A DNA stretch of 64,000 nt from Brevibacillus brevis (GTDB lineage Bacteria > Bacillota > Bacilli > Brevibacillales > Brevibacillaceae). Made by a program: the position numbers and the translations under genes. Below are positions 43,604 to 52,871 of the stretch, in pieces; positions within the stretch are counted from its first letter, which is position 1; each line of letters opens with the position of its first letter. The notes below the pieces were generated by a model, which had not been told where the DNA came from, ran no database searches, and saw only the letters and a program-made list of their open reading frames with translations. Location of the stretch: positions 3,038,001-3,102,000 of the forward strand of contig NZ_CP030117.1 in assembly GCF_001039275.2 (NCBI RefSeq). The letters are read 5' to 3'.

Positions 43604-44887
43604 ATGCAAATCCACGTGGTGGAAGAAGGACAAACCTTAGCAAGCATCGCCGAGACGTACGGCACAACGCCGGAAGCGATCAACAAGGCTAATGAACTGC
43701 CAGATCCGAATAAGCTGGCAACTGGGCAGGCGATGGTGATCCCGATTGTAGGTAGCTACTATTGGGTTAAACAAGGAGATACGTTGTATACGATTGGTCA
43801 GCGTAACCAGATCAGCGCAGCAGAGCTTGCTCGCGTCAATGGGATTTCTCCCTATAAACCGCTACAAGTCGGGCAAAAGCTCTACATCCCGCCTCGCCCT
43901 AGACGAGCGGCTGATTTCAATGCGTATGTGGAACCGCGTCGCACTGTCCCACCAGCGATGGAAGCGGATGTCCGAACGGCTGCCCCTCATCTTACGTATT
44001 TGGCGCCGTTCAGCTTTCGTATTAAACGGGATGGAACCCTCCAACGACCAAATCTGAACAACTTTCCGGCGATCGCAAAAGAAAACCAGGTCCTACTTAT
44101 GATGGTCGTGACGAATTTGGAAAAAGGTCAGTTCAGTACGGAATTGGGCGCACTCATCCTGAACGATCAAGAGCTCCAGAACAAATTGTTGGATAATATT
44201 CTCGCGACCGCCCGTGAGCTGGGAATGGGGGATATCCATTTTGATCTGGAAGCATTGCCCACAACAGGTGCAGAAGCGTACGCGAACTTCTTGCGAAAAG
44301 CAAGGGACCGTATACATGCAGCAGGATTGATGATGTCTGTTGCGCTCGCACCGAAGACGAGTGCCGAGCAAGCAGGCAAATGGTATTCCGCCCATGATTA
44401 CAAAGCGATAGGAGCGCTTGCCGATTTTGTCGTGATCATGACGTATGAATGGGGCTATAGTGGTGGTCCTCCCATGGCGGTTTCTCCAATCGGACCGGTG
44501 CGGCGTGTCTTGCAGTACGCCATTACCGAAATGCCAGCCGAGAAAATTTTGATGGGCCAAAATCTGTACGGATACGACTGGACCTTACCGTACGAGCGAG
44601 GAACGACAGCGAAAGCTCTGAGTCCGCAAGCAGCCATTGCTCTGGCTGCGCAGCATAATGCAGTGATCCGGTATGACTATCGCGCACAGGCTCCGTTTTT
44701 TACGTACACTGATGATCAAGGCAAGCAACATCAGGTGTGGTTTGAGGATGCACGATCGATTCAAGCCAAGTTCAATCTGGTTAAACAACTCGGTTTGAGA
44801 GGCGTCAGCTACTGGAAACTCGGTTTGCCATTTCCGCAAAACTGGCTGTTGATCGAGGAGAACTTTCGCGTCCGTAAGCGTGCATAG
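43604..44887 (+). CDS. Spore cortex glycosidase, LysM-LysM-GH18 (SleL/YaaH-like)
   Basis: This 427-residue protein, close to the length of SleL (about 430), has two N-terminal LysM repeats (about 2-46 and 50-95) and a glycoside hydrolase 18 domain whose catalytic motif reads DIHFDLE. There is no classical signal peptide, as in spore-deposited SleL. It should be placed in the spore during sporulation and cut cortex muramyl linkages on germination. The ATG at 43604 follows GGAGGAGG. A start at 43562 would add an Arg-rich stretch. Confidence 0.9.
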   Translation: MQIHVVEEGQTLASIAETYGTTPEAINKANELPDPNKLATGQAMVIPIVGSYYWVKQGDTLYTIGQRNQISAAELARVNGISPYKPLQVGQKLYIPPRPRRAADFNAYVEPRRTVPPAMEADVRTAAPHLTYLAPFSFRIKRDGTLQRPNLNNFPAIAKENQVLLMMVVTNLEKGQFSTELGALILNDQELQNKLLDNILATARELGMGDIHFDLEALPTTGAEAYANFLRKARDRIHAAGLMMSVALAPKTSAEQAGKWYSAHDYKAIGALADFVVIMTYEWGYSGGPPMAVSPIGPVRRVLQYAITEMPAEKILMGQNLYGYDWTLPYERGTTAKALSPQAAIALAAQHNAVIRYDYRAQAPFFTYTDDQGKQHQVWFEDARSIQAKFNLVKQLGLRGVSYWKLGLPFPQNWLLIEENFRVRKRA

Positions 44888-44892
44888 TCATC

Positions 44893-44929
44893 AGGCGTAC
44901 ATTCCATTGGGGGCTGTACGCCTTTTTTT
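44893..44929 (+). terminator. Terminator of the spore glycosidase gene
   Basis: AGGCGTAC at 44893-44900 pairs with GTACGCCT at 44916-44923, followed by TTTTTT. Confidence 0.85.
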
Positions 44930-44983
44930 CAAATGAAAAATCATGGTATGATGAAGATGACAGGAAGGAAAAGGGGAGAAATC

Positions 44984-45211
44984 ATGGGAGAATGCAAATT
45001 GGATCACAGCCATGAGGACGTACTCAAAAAACTGGCAGAACAAGCTCCACATCTGTCAGAGTTGCGTGTGAGTCAATTCAAAAATCAGTTGAATGGCGAA
45101 CTTAGCCAAGAGCGTCTAAACGAGCTGTTTCATTTATTGAAAAAGTATGACCTGGCGAGCCCAGAGGAGCGCCAAGAGCGCGAAAAACAAATGGATCACT
45201 TGTTTGGCTAA
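44984..45211 (+). CDS. Small hydrophilic helical protein, family not recognised
   Basis: This 75-residue soluble, highly charged protein begins MGECKLDHSHEDVLKK and ends with a basic/acidic helix. AAGGGGAGA precedes the ATG. The open frame reaches 44933, but that part has no ribosome site and overlaps the terminator tail. No motif suggests a function. It lies alone between the spore glycosidase terminator and the AlaX gene, 81 bases upstream of the latter. Confidence 0.65.
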   Translation: MGECKLDHSHEDVLKKLAEQAPHLSELRVSQFKNQLNGELSQERLNELFHLLKKYDLASPEERQEREKQMDHLFG

Positions 45212-45292
45212 TCTTTATACATACGTTTTTCGTTTTGCCCCCTAGTGGGAGAATCAGGCTGGAACCACAGTTCCATGCAGCGAGGAGTAACA

Positions 45293-46504
45293 ATGGACGA
45301 CAGACTCTATTATCAGGATGCCTATACGAGAACGTTTTCGGCCCAGGTGACGAGAACTGGTGTTGAGCAAGATGGGACACCTTACGTGGTACTGAATCAA
45401 ACGGCTTTTTACCCTACTGGAGGCGGACAGCCTTCTGATCTGGGCGTATTGGGAGAGATTTGTGTAGTAGATGTGGAAGAGGTAGATGGCGAAATTCGTC
45501 ACCGACTGGAAGCCCCCTTATCGGAAAGCATAGCGGAAGTAACGGGTCACATCGATTGGGACCGCCGCTTCGATCACATGCAGCAGCATGCTGGCCAACA
45601 CATTTTATCCGCGTCCTTCCTGGAAGTCGTGCAGGCGGAAACCGTTGCCTTTCACTTGGGTAAAGAACGTGTCACCATTGATGTACGACTGGATGAGTTG
45701 ACAGCAGATGTATGGGAGACGGTAGAAAAGCGAGCGAATCAGATTGTTCTGGAAAACCACCCCATCATTGCGCGGTTCGTTGATGACGAGGAATTGGCAA
45801 CGCTGCCCTTGAAAAAACAGCCGACCGTTACTGAAAATATTCGTGTCGTGATGATACCTGATTTTGATTACAACCCATGCGGAGGGACACATCCAGCGAG
45901 TACGGGCGAAGTCGGGATGATCAAGATCTTGGGCTGGGAGCGACATCGCGGAAACATTCGTCTGGAATTCATCTGTGGCTGGCGAGCTTTGCGGGACTAC
46001 AACCAAAAGCAAGCTGTCGTTCGTGATACGGCCAAGCTGCTCGCTACCAATGAAGGGGAACTGATCGCACAGACGGAACGCCTCCTTGCAGAACGCGACG
46101 CCTTGAAGGCAAAATTGGCAGAAGTGGATAAGCAGCTCTTGGAAGTGGAAGTGAATCAACAACTATCTGCTGCTAGCCAACTCGGTCATTCTCGCCTCAT
46201 TATGCGTACCTTCACAGACAAAACCATTCAACAGCTTCAGCAGTTCGCACAACTGGCTACTGCTCTGGCGCCAGATGCAATTTGCCTCTTGGCAGCTACT
46301 ACTGAAGACAAAATGCAAGTCGTGTTTGCTCGTGGGCAGGAAGTCAATGTAGCCATCAATCAGGTGTTGAAAGAAACCTTACCGGTTATTAACGGAAAAG
46401 GTGGGGGGAATCCTGCCATGGCACAGGGTGGCGGTCAGTCGGTAGTGGATGCGGAGGAAGTATTGCTACATGCTCGCAAACTGCTGGAAGACTCACTAAT
46501 GTAA
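45293..46504 (+). CDS. alaX: AlaX-type alanyl-tRNA editing hydrolase
   Basis: This 403-residue free-standing editing enzyme hydrolyses tRNA-Ala mischarged with serine or glycine. The zinc site motifs are HAGQH in HMQQHAGQHILS and CGGTHPA. An AlaRS-like beta domain precedes, and a C-terminal coiled coil plus DHHA1 domain (GGGNPAMAQGGG) follows, so it is the long AlaX form. The ATG at 45293 follows GAGGAG. The frame begins at 45245 without support. It is followed 31 bases later by kapB. Confidence 0.9.
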   Translation: MDDRLYYQDAYTRTFSAQVTRTGVEQDGTPYVVLNQTAFYPTGGGQPSDLGVLGEICVVDVEEVDGEIRHRLEAPLSESIAEVTGHIDWDRRFDHMQQHAGQHILSASFLEVVQAETVAFHLGKERVTIDVRLDELTADVWETVEKRANQIVLENHPIIARFVDDEELATLPLKKQPTVTENIRVVMIPDFDYNPCGGTHPASTGEVGMIKILGWERHRGNIRLEFICGWRALRDYNQKQAVVRDTAKLLATNEGELIAQTERLLAERDALKAKLAEVDKQLLEVEVNQQLSAASQLGHSRLIMRTFTDKTIQQLQQFAQLATALAPDAICLLAATTEDKMQVVFARGQEVNVAINQVLKETLPVINGKGGGNPAMAQGGGQSVVDAEEVLLHARKLLEDSLM

Positions 46505-46535
46505 ATACATTCCATAATAAAAGGAGGAATCCGCG

Positions 46536-46919
46536 ATGAACTGGAATCCGGGAGATATCGTTCGTGTTGCGCAGCGAACGGGTGAATATATTACAGAAGT
46601 ATTGGAAATCCACGATTCGAAGCTGCTGGTAAAAGTGTTGGCAGTGACCAAATACCCAACGCAAGGCGATTTGCATTCTTCCTACGAAGTAGATGTGCCG
46701 CTGTTTCACCAGCGTCCAGCACTCTCTTACATGGAAAAATTCATGACGCCTGTCCAAGGGGTCATTCGCTATAATGGCGCGATTCCAGACTACAAGGAAT
46801 CTGTGCGTCAGGCGATGGAGAGAGAAATGGAAAAGCTGGCGAAAATGGCAGCTTGGGCAGAACGTTGTCTCGTTGAGCTGGAAAGGATGCACAAGGAAGC
46901 CTTTACAAACACGAAATAG
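46536..46919 (+). CDS. kapB: KapB-like sporulation phosphorelay accessory protein
   Basis: This 127-residue protein matches the KapB family along its length, with KVLAVTKYPTQGDLH and VDVPLFHQRPAL as recognisable blocks. In Bacillus, KapB is needed for the activity of sensor kinase KinB in starting sporulation. I see no lipobox, so the name lipoprotein does not apply here. AAAGGAGG precedes the ATG. Confidence 0.85.
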   Translation: MNWNPGDIVRVAQRTGEYITEVLEIHDSKLLVKVLAVTKYPTQGDLHSSYEVDVPLFHQRPALSYMEKFMTPVQGVIRYNGAIPDYKESVRQAMEREMEKLAKMAAWAERCLVELERMHKEAFTNTK

Positions 46920-46970
46920 AGTGGTACTGTAGTACTCGAATGTACGACAATTGCATAGCTTTACTACCAA

Positions 46971-47066
46971 ACGGGAGCCAAGCAACGTTGGCTGAGATTG
47001 TAACGAGTGTGTTACTGACCGTTGAACCTGACCTGGGTCATGCCAGCGGAGGAAGAGGTATTTGGA
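46971..47066 (+). ncRNA. TPP riboswitch (THI box)
   Basis: The conserved blocks are present in order: GGCTGAGATTG, then TTACTGACCGTTGAACCTGA, then CTGGGTCATGCCAGCG and GGAAG. High thiamin pyrophosphate should favour termination downstream and shut off the thiS-thiG-ylmB-tenA-thiZXY operon. Confidence 0.93.
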
Positions 47067-47136
47067 ATCAGTATCACGTGTCGCATCCGAGCGGAACTAT
47101 GCTTGTTTGCGTGCATGCATGATAAGATCTCACTCA

Positions 47137-47161
47137 ACCATCCGAGGCGGATGGTTTTTTT
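47137..47161 (+). terminator. First terminator after the TPP riboswitch
   Basis: ACCATCCG at 47137-47144 and CGGATGGT at 47148-47155 form an 8-bp stem with loop AGG, followed by TTTTTT. This is the likely ligand-controlled hairpin. Confidence 0.85.
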
Positions 47162-47193
47162 ATGCCATTCGTCCCGTGAGATGGGATGGGTAT

Positions 47194-47251
47194 ACGGCTT
47201 CTTCTGTTTGTCTGAATCGACTCAGGCAGGCGGGAGAAGCCGTTTTTTTTC
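47194..47251 (+). terminator. Second terminator-like hairpin before thiS
   Basis: ACGGCTTCT at 47194-47202 pairs with AGAAGCCGT at 47235-47243, followed by seven T residues, ending about 20 bases before thiS. It is a second possible stop within the same leader. Confidence 0.7.
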
Positions 47252-47270
47252 CAGTAGAAGGAGGTAATCA

Positions 47271-47474
47271 ATGATTGTTCAGCTGAATGGGAAAAAAGTA
47301 GAGTTGGCGGAAGAGATCACGACAGTGCGGGCCTTGCTCGCTTCTTATTCCCTGCAAGAGAAGATTGTCGTCGTGGAGCGAAATGGTGAAATTATTGACC
47401 GCTCAGCGTACGAACAAACACCGATTGCAGACGGAGATCGCATAGAAATCGTTCATTTTGTCGGAGGAGGATGA
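47271..47474 (+). CDS. thiS: Sulfur carrier protein ThiS
   Basis: This 67-residue ubiquitin-like protein ends in Gly-Gly-Gly (IVHFVGGG), so its C-terminal Gly-Gly would be adenylated and thiocarboxylated to deliver sulfur for the thiazole ring. AAGGAGG precedes the ATG, and the stop overlaps the start of thiG by 4 bases. No ThiF adenylyltransferase gene is adjacent, so activation depends on a gene elsewhere. Confidence 0.92.
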   Translation: MIVQLNGKKVELAEEITTVRALLASYSLQEKIVVVERNGEIIDRSAYEQTPIADGDRIEIVHFVGGG

Positions 47475-48253
47475 TCATCATGATGGATACATTGAAAATT
47501 GGACCGTACGAGTTTCGTTCCCGTTTGCTTCTCGGGACAGGTAAATTCGCTGACTTGGACACACAAGGGAAAGCAGTAGAGGTGTCGGAAGCAGAAATTT
47601 TGACCTTTGCGATTCGTCGCTTGAATTTGGAAAATCCGCAAGAACCAAACTTTTTGGAACAACTCGATTTGAAAAAATTCACCCTGCTACCAAATACAGC
47701 AGGTGCCTATACAGCGGAAGAAGCGGTGCGCATTGCCCGTTTGGCCAAAGCATCTGGCCTGTGTGACATGATCAAGGTCGAAGTCATTGGAGATCCGAAA
47801 ACACTTCTCCCTGACCCGATTGGCACGCTCGAGGCTTCGAAAATCCTGGTGGAAGAAGGCTTTATCGTACTGACCTACACCAATGATGATCCGATTCTTG
47901 CTAGACATCTGCAAGAGGTTGGCGTACATGCGGTTATGCCAGGTGCGTCACCAATTGGTTCCGGACAAGGGATTGTCAACGAAAACAATCTCCGCTTTAT
48001 CATCGAGGATGCCAAAGTACCGATTATCGTGGATGCAGGAATCGGCTCTCCAGCAGACTGCGCGAAAGCGATGGAGCTGGGTGCTGACGGTGTCTTGTTG
48101 AATACAGCAGTCGCCCTCGCTGATAATCCTGTCTTGATGGCAGAAGCGATGAAGCTCGGAGTAGAAGCAGGTCGCAAAGGATTCCTGGCAGGCCGTATCG
48201 CGAAAAAACGTTACGCGTCCGCAAGCAGCCCGACTGAAGGGATGATTGAGTAG
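47471..48253 (+). CDS. thiG: Thiazole synthase ThiG
   Basis: This 260-residue TIM-barrel enzyme joins deoxyxylulose phosphate, dehydroglycine and ThiS sulfur to form the thiazole phosphate. Recognisable features are the N-terminal LLLGTGKF, the Schiff-base Lys in [11 protein letters not shown] and the phosphate-binding GAPIGSGQG-like segment, here [10 protein letters not shown]. The ATG overlaps thiS, and its end overlaps the next gene by 8 bases, so the operon is tightly coupled. Confidence 0.93.
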   Translation: MIIMMDTLKIGPYEFRSRLLLGTGKFADLDTQGKAVEVSEAEILTFAIRRLNLENPQEPNFLEQLDLKKFTLLPNTAGAYTAEEAVRIARLAKASGLCDMIKVEVIGDPKTLLPDPIGTLEASKILVEEGFIVLTYTNDDPILARHLQEVGVHAVMPGASPIGSGQGIVNENNLRFIIEDAKVPIIVDAGIGSPADCAKAMELGADGVLLNTAVALADNPVLMAEAMKLGVEAGRKGFLAGRIAKKRYASASSPTEGMIE

Positions 48254-49541
48254 CGTGGATCGACTGACAGAAGCGGTAGAATCGATTGCCAGCCGCAAAG
48301 AAGAGCTGTTCGAATTATTGGCAGAGCTCGTTTCTCATCCGACTGTAAGTCCTCCCGCGCGAAACAGCCACGCCGCGCAAGGAGTAATCGCCAACAGACT
48401 GCAAGCGATAGGATTCGAGGTCGATCGCTGGACGGTATATCCAGGAGACGACAATATCGTCGGTCGGTTATCAGGGAGTGCCTCTACACAGGCAAACAGC
48501 TTGATTGTCAACGGGCATATCGATGTGGCTGAAGTTGGAGATGACACGGGGTGGACCTATCCACCCTTTGCTCTGACACATGGCAAGGATGGACGCTTGT
48601 ACGGCCGTGGCGTTGCTGATATGAAAGGTGGACTCGCAGCGAGCATGTTTGCGATCCAAATGCTGCGCGAGCACGGAATCGAGCTCCACGGTGATCTGCT
48701 CTTTCAATCCGTCATCGGAGAAGAAGCAGGCGAAGCGGGGACATTGGTCGCTATCGAGCGTGGCTATCAGGCTGACTACGCCGTTGTAGTGGATACGAGC
48801 AATCTCCACATGCAAGGGCAGGGCGGTGTCATTACAGGCTGGATCACGATTGAGAGTCCGACGACGCTGCATGACGGAATGCGCGCACAGACCATTCATG
48901 CAGGCGGACGTGTCCGGGGAGCTTCTGCCATTGAAAAAATGACGAAGGTGATCACCGCACTACAGGAGCTGGAACGGGACTGGGCCGTCATGAAGTCCTA
49001 TCCCGGCTTCCCGGCAGGCAGCAATACGATCAATCCCGCAGTCATCGAGGGAGGTCGTCACGCTGCGTTCATCGCAGACCGTTGCGCTCTCTGGATTACC
49101 GTTCACTTTTATCCGAATGAATCCCATGAAGAGATCATCCGAGAGATCGAGGATCACGTCGGGCGTGTAGCAGCAGCTGATCTTTGGCTGAGAGACCATC
49201 CTCCGACATTCCGCTGGGGTGGACGTTCGATGATTGAGGAGCGCGGTGAAATCTTTCCTTCACTGGAGTTGGATACGAAGCATCCGGGCTTGGCAGCGCT
49301 GCAATCTGCCTATGAAAGTCACATGCATCAAGCGCCCAGTGTAACTATGTCGCCTACGGTGACAGATGCAGGCTGGTTTGCGCATGCAGGCATTCCGGCT
49401 GTATTATTCGGGCCCGGTGAGCTCATGCATGCACATGCCGTAGATGAATCCATTGATCCTGACCAGCTTGTTCATTTTGCCCAGATCATGGCCCGTTTTA
49501 TTGCCAACTGGTGCAATACCCCAAAGGAAGCGAAGGAGTGA
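48246..49541 (+). CDS. M20-family deformylase, YlmB-like thiamin pyrimidine salvage
   Basis: This 431-residue zinc hydrolase of the M20/ArgE group has [21 protein letters not shown] and IGEEAGEAG, which carry the metal and catalytic residues. In thiamin salvage, YlmB hydrolyses N-formyl-aminomethylpyrimidine to the aminopyrimidine used by TenA. Its place between thiG and tenA under a TPP riboswitch supports that role over general amidohydrolase activity. The start is TTG at 48246, overlapping thiG by 8 bases. GTG at 48255 is an alternative. Confidence 0.85.
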   Translation: MSSVDRLTEAVESIASRKEELFELLAELVSHPTVSPPARNSHAAQGVIANRLQAIGFEVDRWTVYPGDDNIVGRLSGSASTQANSLIVNGHIDVAEVGDDTGWTYPPFALTHGKDGRLYGRGVADMKGGLAASMFAIQMLREHGIELHGDLLFQSVIGEEAGEAGTLVAIERGYQADYAVVVDTSNLHMQGQGGVITGWITIESPTTLHDGMRAQTIHAGGRVRGASAIEKMTKVITALQELERDWAVMKSYPGFPAGSNTINPAVIEGGRHAAFIADRCALWITVHFYPNESHEEIIREIEDHVGRVAAADLWLRDHPPTFRWGGRSMIEERGEIFPSLELDTKHPGLAALQSAYESHMHQAPSVTMSPTVTDAGWFAHAGIPAVLFGPGELMHAHAVDESIDPDQLVHFAQIMARFIANWCNTPKEAKE

Positions 49542-49548
49542 GTATCGC

Positions 49549-50229
49549 ATGGCAACCTTTACTGATCGATTGAGAAAAAGTGTAGCCCCGATCTGGGAGC
49601 GTGTTCATCAACATCCATTCGTCACCGGACTTGGAGATGGCAGCCTGCCCGTTGGTGCATTCAAATATTACATGAAACAAGACTACATCTATCTGATTGA
49701 TTACGCCAAAATGTTCGCAATTGCGAGTGTGAAGGCGTACGATCTGGAAACAAGCTCCAGATTCGCCGCTTTGCAAGAATCAACGCTGAACACAGAGATG
49801 GAGCTGCATCGCCAGTATGCCGAGCGCTTTGGTATCTCTCGCGCGGAGCTGGAAGCAACAGAGCCTTCGTTTGTAATGCTCGGGTACACGAGCTACATGC
49901 TGCGTGTCGCTCATCAAGGCTCGTTGGCAGAATTGGTGAGTGCACTACTCCCATGCACATGGAGTTATTGGGAGATCGGCAAGCGTTTGGCTCAAGTAGA
50001 AGGGGCGCTGGATCACGAACTGTACGGGGAGTGGGTACGCATGTACAGCTCCGATGAGTTTGGGCAACTGGCGATCTGGCTGATTGAGATCATGAATCAT
50101 TTGGCGGAAGGAAAGAGCGAGCAAGAGCTGGCCAGGATGGAAGAGTATTTTGTCAATACCTCCAAAATGGAGTACATGTTCTGGGACATGTCCTACAGAG
50201 AGGAAATGTGGCCGTGGGAGAACAACTAG
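49549..50229 (+). CDS. tenA: Aminopyrimidine aminohydrolase TenA
   Basis: This 226-residue helical protein has the catalytic Cys in LLPCTWSYWEIG and the Glu-bearing C-terminal segment MEYMFWDMSY. It releases hydroxymethylpyrimidine from base-degraded thiamin. The ATG at 49549 follows GAAGGAGTGAG. The upstream open frame from 49444 overlaps the previous gene. Its end overlaps thiZ by 22 bases. Confidence 0.92.
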   Translation: MATFTDRLRKSVAPIWERVHQHPFVTGLGDGSLPVGAFKYYMKQDYIYLIDYAKMFAIASVKAYDLETSSRFAALQESTLNTEMELHRQYAERFGISRAELEATEPSFVMLGYTSYMLRVAHQGSLAELVSALLPCTWSYWEIGKRLAQVEGALDHELYGEWVRMYSSDEFGQLAIWLIEIMNHLAEGKSEQELARMEEYFVNTSKMEYMFWDMSYREEMWPWENN

Positions 50230-50996
50230 CTTTCGCCGACGTCAGCTTTTCATATGGCGACAAGCAGATTCTCGATCATTTTGATCTGCGTGTGGAAAAA
50301 GGGGAGTTCGTCAGCTTGATCGGTCCGAGCGGGATCGGGAAAAGCACTTTATTTCAACTCATCGCAGGTCTTCTTGAGCCGGGACAAGGCGAAATCAGGC
50401 TCGGCAGTGTACCGGTAGCAAATCGTTTGGGGCAGGTCGGCTATATGCCCCAACGCGATTTGCTCATGCCATGGCGTACGATTGTCGAAAATGCAGCTTT
50501 GCCGCTAGAAATCAAAGGTATGACGAAAAAAGAAGCGCATGAGCGTGTCAGACAACAACTGCCTAGGTACGGGCTTCAGGATTGGGCTGACAGCTATCCA
50601 GCCCAGCTTTCTGGTGGAATGCGTCAGCGAGTTTCCTTTTTGCGCGCGTTGTTTTCTGGTGCAGAGATGATGCTATTGGATGAGCCGTTTAGTGCATTGG
50701 ATGGAATTACGAGAATGGACATGCAAGAGTGGCTGATGGAAAAGTGGCAGGAAACAGGCAGTACGATGCTGATGATTACACATGACATCGACGAAGCCAT
50801 TTTACTTGCAGATCGTATTATTGTGCTTTTAGGTAGTCCGATCACTAAGCCGATCGAATTAACCGTTCAGGTGAGCAGACCACGAACGGTGAGCAGTCGC
50901 AACCAAGCCGGATTCTTGGCATTGCGTGAACAAATTTGGGAACTGCTTCGACAGGATCGCCAAGCAGCAATGAAGCCGTTGAGGAGAGAAGCATGA
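50208..50996 (+). CDS. thiZ: Pyrimidine ABC transporter ATPase ThiZ
   Basis: This 262-residue ATPase belongs to the nitrate/taurine/HMP group. Walker A is GPSGIGKST, signature LSGGMRQR, Walker B MLLDEPFSALD and switch His ITHDIDEA. It powers import of formylaminopyrimidine with ThiX and ThiY. The start is GTG at 50208 inside tenA, and the stop overlaps thiX by 4 bases. Confidence 0.9.
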   Translation: MAVGEQLAFADVSFSYGDKQILDHFDLRVEKGEFVSLIGPSGIGKSTLFQLIAGLLEPGQGEIRLGSVPVANRLGQVGYMPQRDLLMPWRTIVENAALPLEIKGMTKKEAHERVRQQLPRYGLQDWADSYPAQLSGGMRQRVSFLRALFSGAEMMLLDEPFSALDGITRMDMQEWLMEKWQETGSTMLMITHDIDEAILLADRIIVLLGSPITKPIELTVQVSRPRTVSSRNQAGFLALREQIWELLRQDRQAAMKPLRREA

Positions 50997-51754
50997 TGGG
51001 GAGAGGCATCTGGTTTGGCATCTCCATTGCCATTTTTCTCTTGGCGTGGGAAGCTGGTTGTCGCTTCTTCGGAGTGCCGCCATTCATTTTACCGCCGCCT
51101 AGCGCTGTGGTCGTATCGTTGTGGGATTTACGTACCTCTTTAGTAGGCATACATCTTTGGGCGACGTTAAAGGAAGTGTTACTGGGGCTATCGATCTCGA
51201 TTGTATTTGGAATCTCCCTTGCATTTGCGATGATTCGCAGTCGGATTGTGGAGCGCTTGGTCTATCCGTATATCGTCATCTCCCAAACGATCCCCCTTAT
51301 AGCATTATCACCCGTATTCATTTTGTGGTTCGGGTATGATTTATCTGGAAAAATCGCTGTTACGATTCTGTTTACTTTCTTTCCGATCGTCGTCAACACG
51401 TATGATGGACTTCGCTCAACAAACAAGGAAATGCTCCAGCTGTTAAAAACAATGGGGGCAACGAACGGACAAATTTTCACCAAGCTGCAACTCCCGTCGA
51501 GCTTACCCCATTTCTTCAGTGGTCTCAAAGTGGCAGCTACTTACAGTGTAGCTGGGGCGACGATTGGGGAATGGCTGGGAGCGAGCGAGGGACTCGGGTA
51601 CTTTGGCAGACGGGCATCTGGCAATTTTCAGGCTCCCGCGTTGTTTGCCTCGGTCCTGTTGCTCTCGATTCTAGGCATGCTGCTGTTTTGGCTGGCTGGA
51701 CGAGTCGAACGTCATTTTTCCCCGCATATGAAAATCAAAGGAGAACAACAATGA
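50993..51754 (+). CDS. thiX: Pyrimidine ABC transporter permease ThiX
   Basis: This 253-residue permease of the BPD type has about six membrane segments and the coupling motif EMLQLLKTMGATNGQIFTK. It starts at ATG 50993, overlapping the thiZ stop as ATGA, behind GAGGAGAG. A second ATG follows at 50996. Its stop overlaps the start of thiY by 4 bases. Confidence 0.9.
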   Translation: MMGRGIWFGISIAIFLLAWEAGCRFFGVPPFILPPPSAVVVSLWDLRTSLVGIHLWATLKEVLLGLSISIVFGISLAFAMIRSRIVERLVYPYIVISQTIPLIALSPVFILWFGYDLSGKIAVTILFTFFPIVVNTYDGLRSTNKEMLQLLKTMGATNGQIFTKLQLPSSLPHFFSGLKVAATYSVAGATIGEWLGASEGLGYFGRRASGNFQAPALFASVLLLSILGMLLFWLAGRVERHFSPHMKIKGEQQ

Positions 51755-52782
51755 AACCTTTCAACAAATGGACGAAAGCATTTATGGCACTCACATTAGC
51801 AACAGGTCTTGCTGCTTGCGGCAATCAGGCGAGCACCGATGCTGGTCAGACGCAAGCCCCTGCTGATAAAGGAGCGGAGCCGACTGAGCTTACCATTGCG
51901 CTCGATTGGTATCCGAATGCTGTACATTCCTTCTTGTATGTCGCTGAGGAGCAAGGCTACTTCAAAGACGAGAACCTCAAGGTGACCATGCAAATGCCTT
52001 CAGACAGCAATGATCCGTTGAAGATGGCGGCTGCGGGCAAAGTAGATTTGGCAATCAGTTATCAACCACAGCTCATCCAAGCTCGTGCCGAAGGAGTCCC
52101 TGTCGTATCTGTAGGTGCACTTGTTCGTCATCCGTTAAACGTGATCATGACGCGCAAAGACAGTGGAATCGATACTCCGCAGAGGTTGGCTGGAAAAAAT
52201 ATCGGTTATCCATCACTTCCACTTGATGAATCGATCGTACGTCAAGTTGTGAAGCATGGTGGTGGCGATGATTCCGGACTGACCTTCACGGATATCGGCT
52301 TTGACATCGTCCCAGCGTTGACGGCAAAAAAAGTCGATGCAGTGGTAGGTGGCTATATCAACCATGAGCAACCGATATTGGAGAAGCACGGCGTTCCAGT
52401 CAATGTGTTCAAGCCTTTTGAGTTTGGTGTTCCAGACTACTATGAGCTCGTATTGGCGACAAGTGACGAGACTTTGGGCAAAAAACAGAAAGCTGTGGAA
52501 GGTTTCCTGCGTGCGATTGGCAAGGGACAGGACTATGTGAAAAATAATAAGGAAAAGGCACTCGATTTGTTGTTTACCAAACAGGCTACGGATTTCCCGC
52601 TGGAAAAAGACATTGAGACCAAGAGCTTGGATATCCTCATTCCGTTGATGGATGCGGGAGAAAAGCCTTTTGGATACCAGACGGCCGAATCTTGGCAAAC
52701 ACTGATTGATTGGATGAAAAAAGAGAAGCTGATAACAACTGACATCAAAGCAGAAGAGATCATGCGCGATCTCGTGAAGTAA
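51751..52782 (+). CDS. thiY: Pyrimidine-binding lipoprotein ThiY
   Basis: This 343-residue solute-binding protein of the NMT1/THI5-like group has a lipobox LAAC near residue 20 and the family start LTIALDWYPNAVHSF. ThiY binds N-formyl-aminomethylpyrimidine outside the cell. AAAGGAG precedes the ATG at 51751. It is the last gene of the TPP-controlled operon and is followed by a hairpin shared with the convergent kinase gene. Confidence 0.9.
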   Translation: MKPFNKWTKAFMALTLATGLAACGNQASTDAGQTQAPADKGAEPTELTIALDWYPNAVHSFLYVAEEQGYFKDENLKVTMQMPSDSNDPLKMAAAGKVDLAISYQPQLIQARAEGVPVVSVGALVRHPLNVIMTRKDSGIDTPQRLAGKNIGYPSLPLDESIVRQVVKHGGGDDSGLTFTDIGFDIVPALTAKKVDAVVGGYINHEQPILEKHGVPVNVFKPFEFGVPDYYELVLATSDETLGKKQKAVEGFLRAIGKGQDYVKNNKEKALDLLFTKQATDFPLEKDIETKSLDILIPLMDAGEKPFGYQTAESWQTLIDWMKKEKLITTDIKAEEIMRDLVK

Positions 52783-52788
52783 TCAGTA

Positions 52789-52854
52789 AAAAGCACCCCC
52801 TTTGTTCGCTCTTGGGAGTCTACTCTCCATTGGCGAGACAGAGGAGGTGCTTTC
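52789..52854. terminator. Bidirectional hairpin between thiY and the convergent kinase gene
   Basis: AAAGCACC near 52790-52797 pairs with GGTGCTTT at 52846-52853, with a long, partly structured loop. A-rich and T-rich flanks suit both strands. Confidence 0.6.
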
Positions 52855-52871
52855 TCTATGATGTCTTCCTT

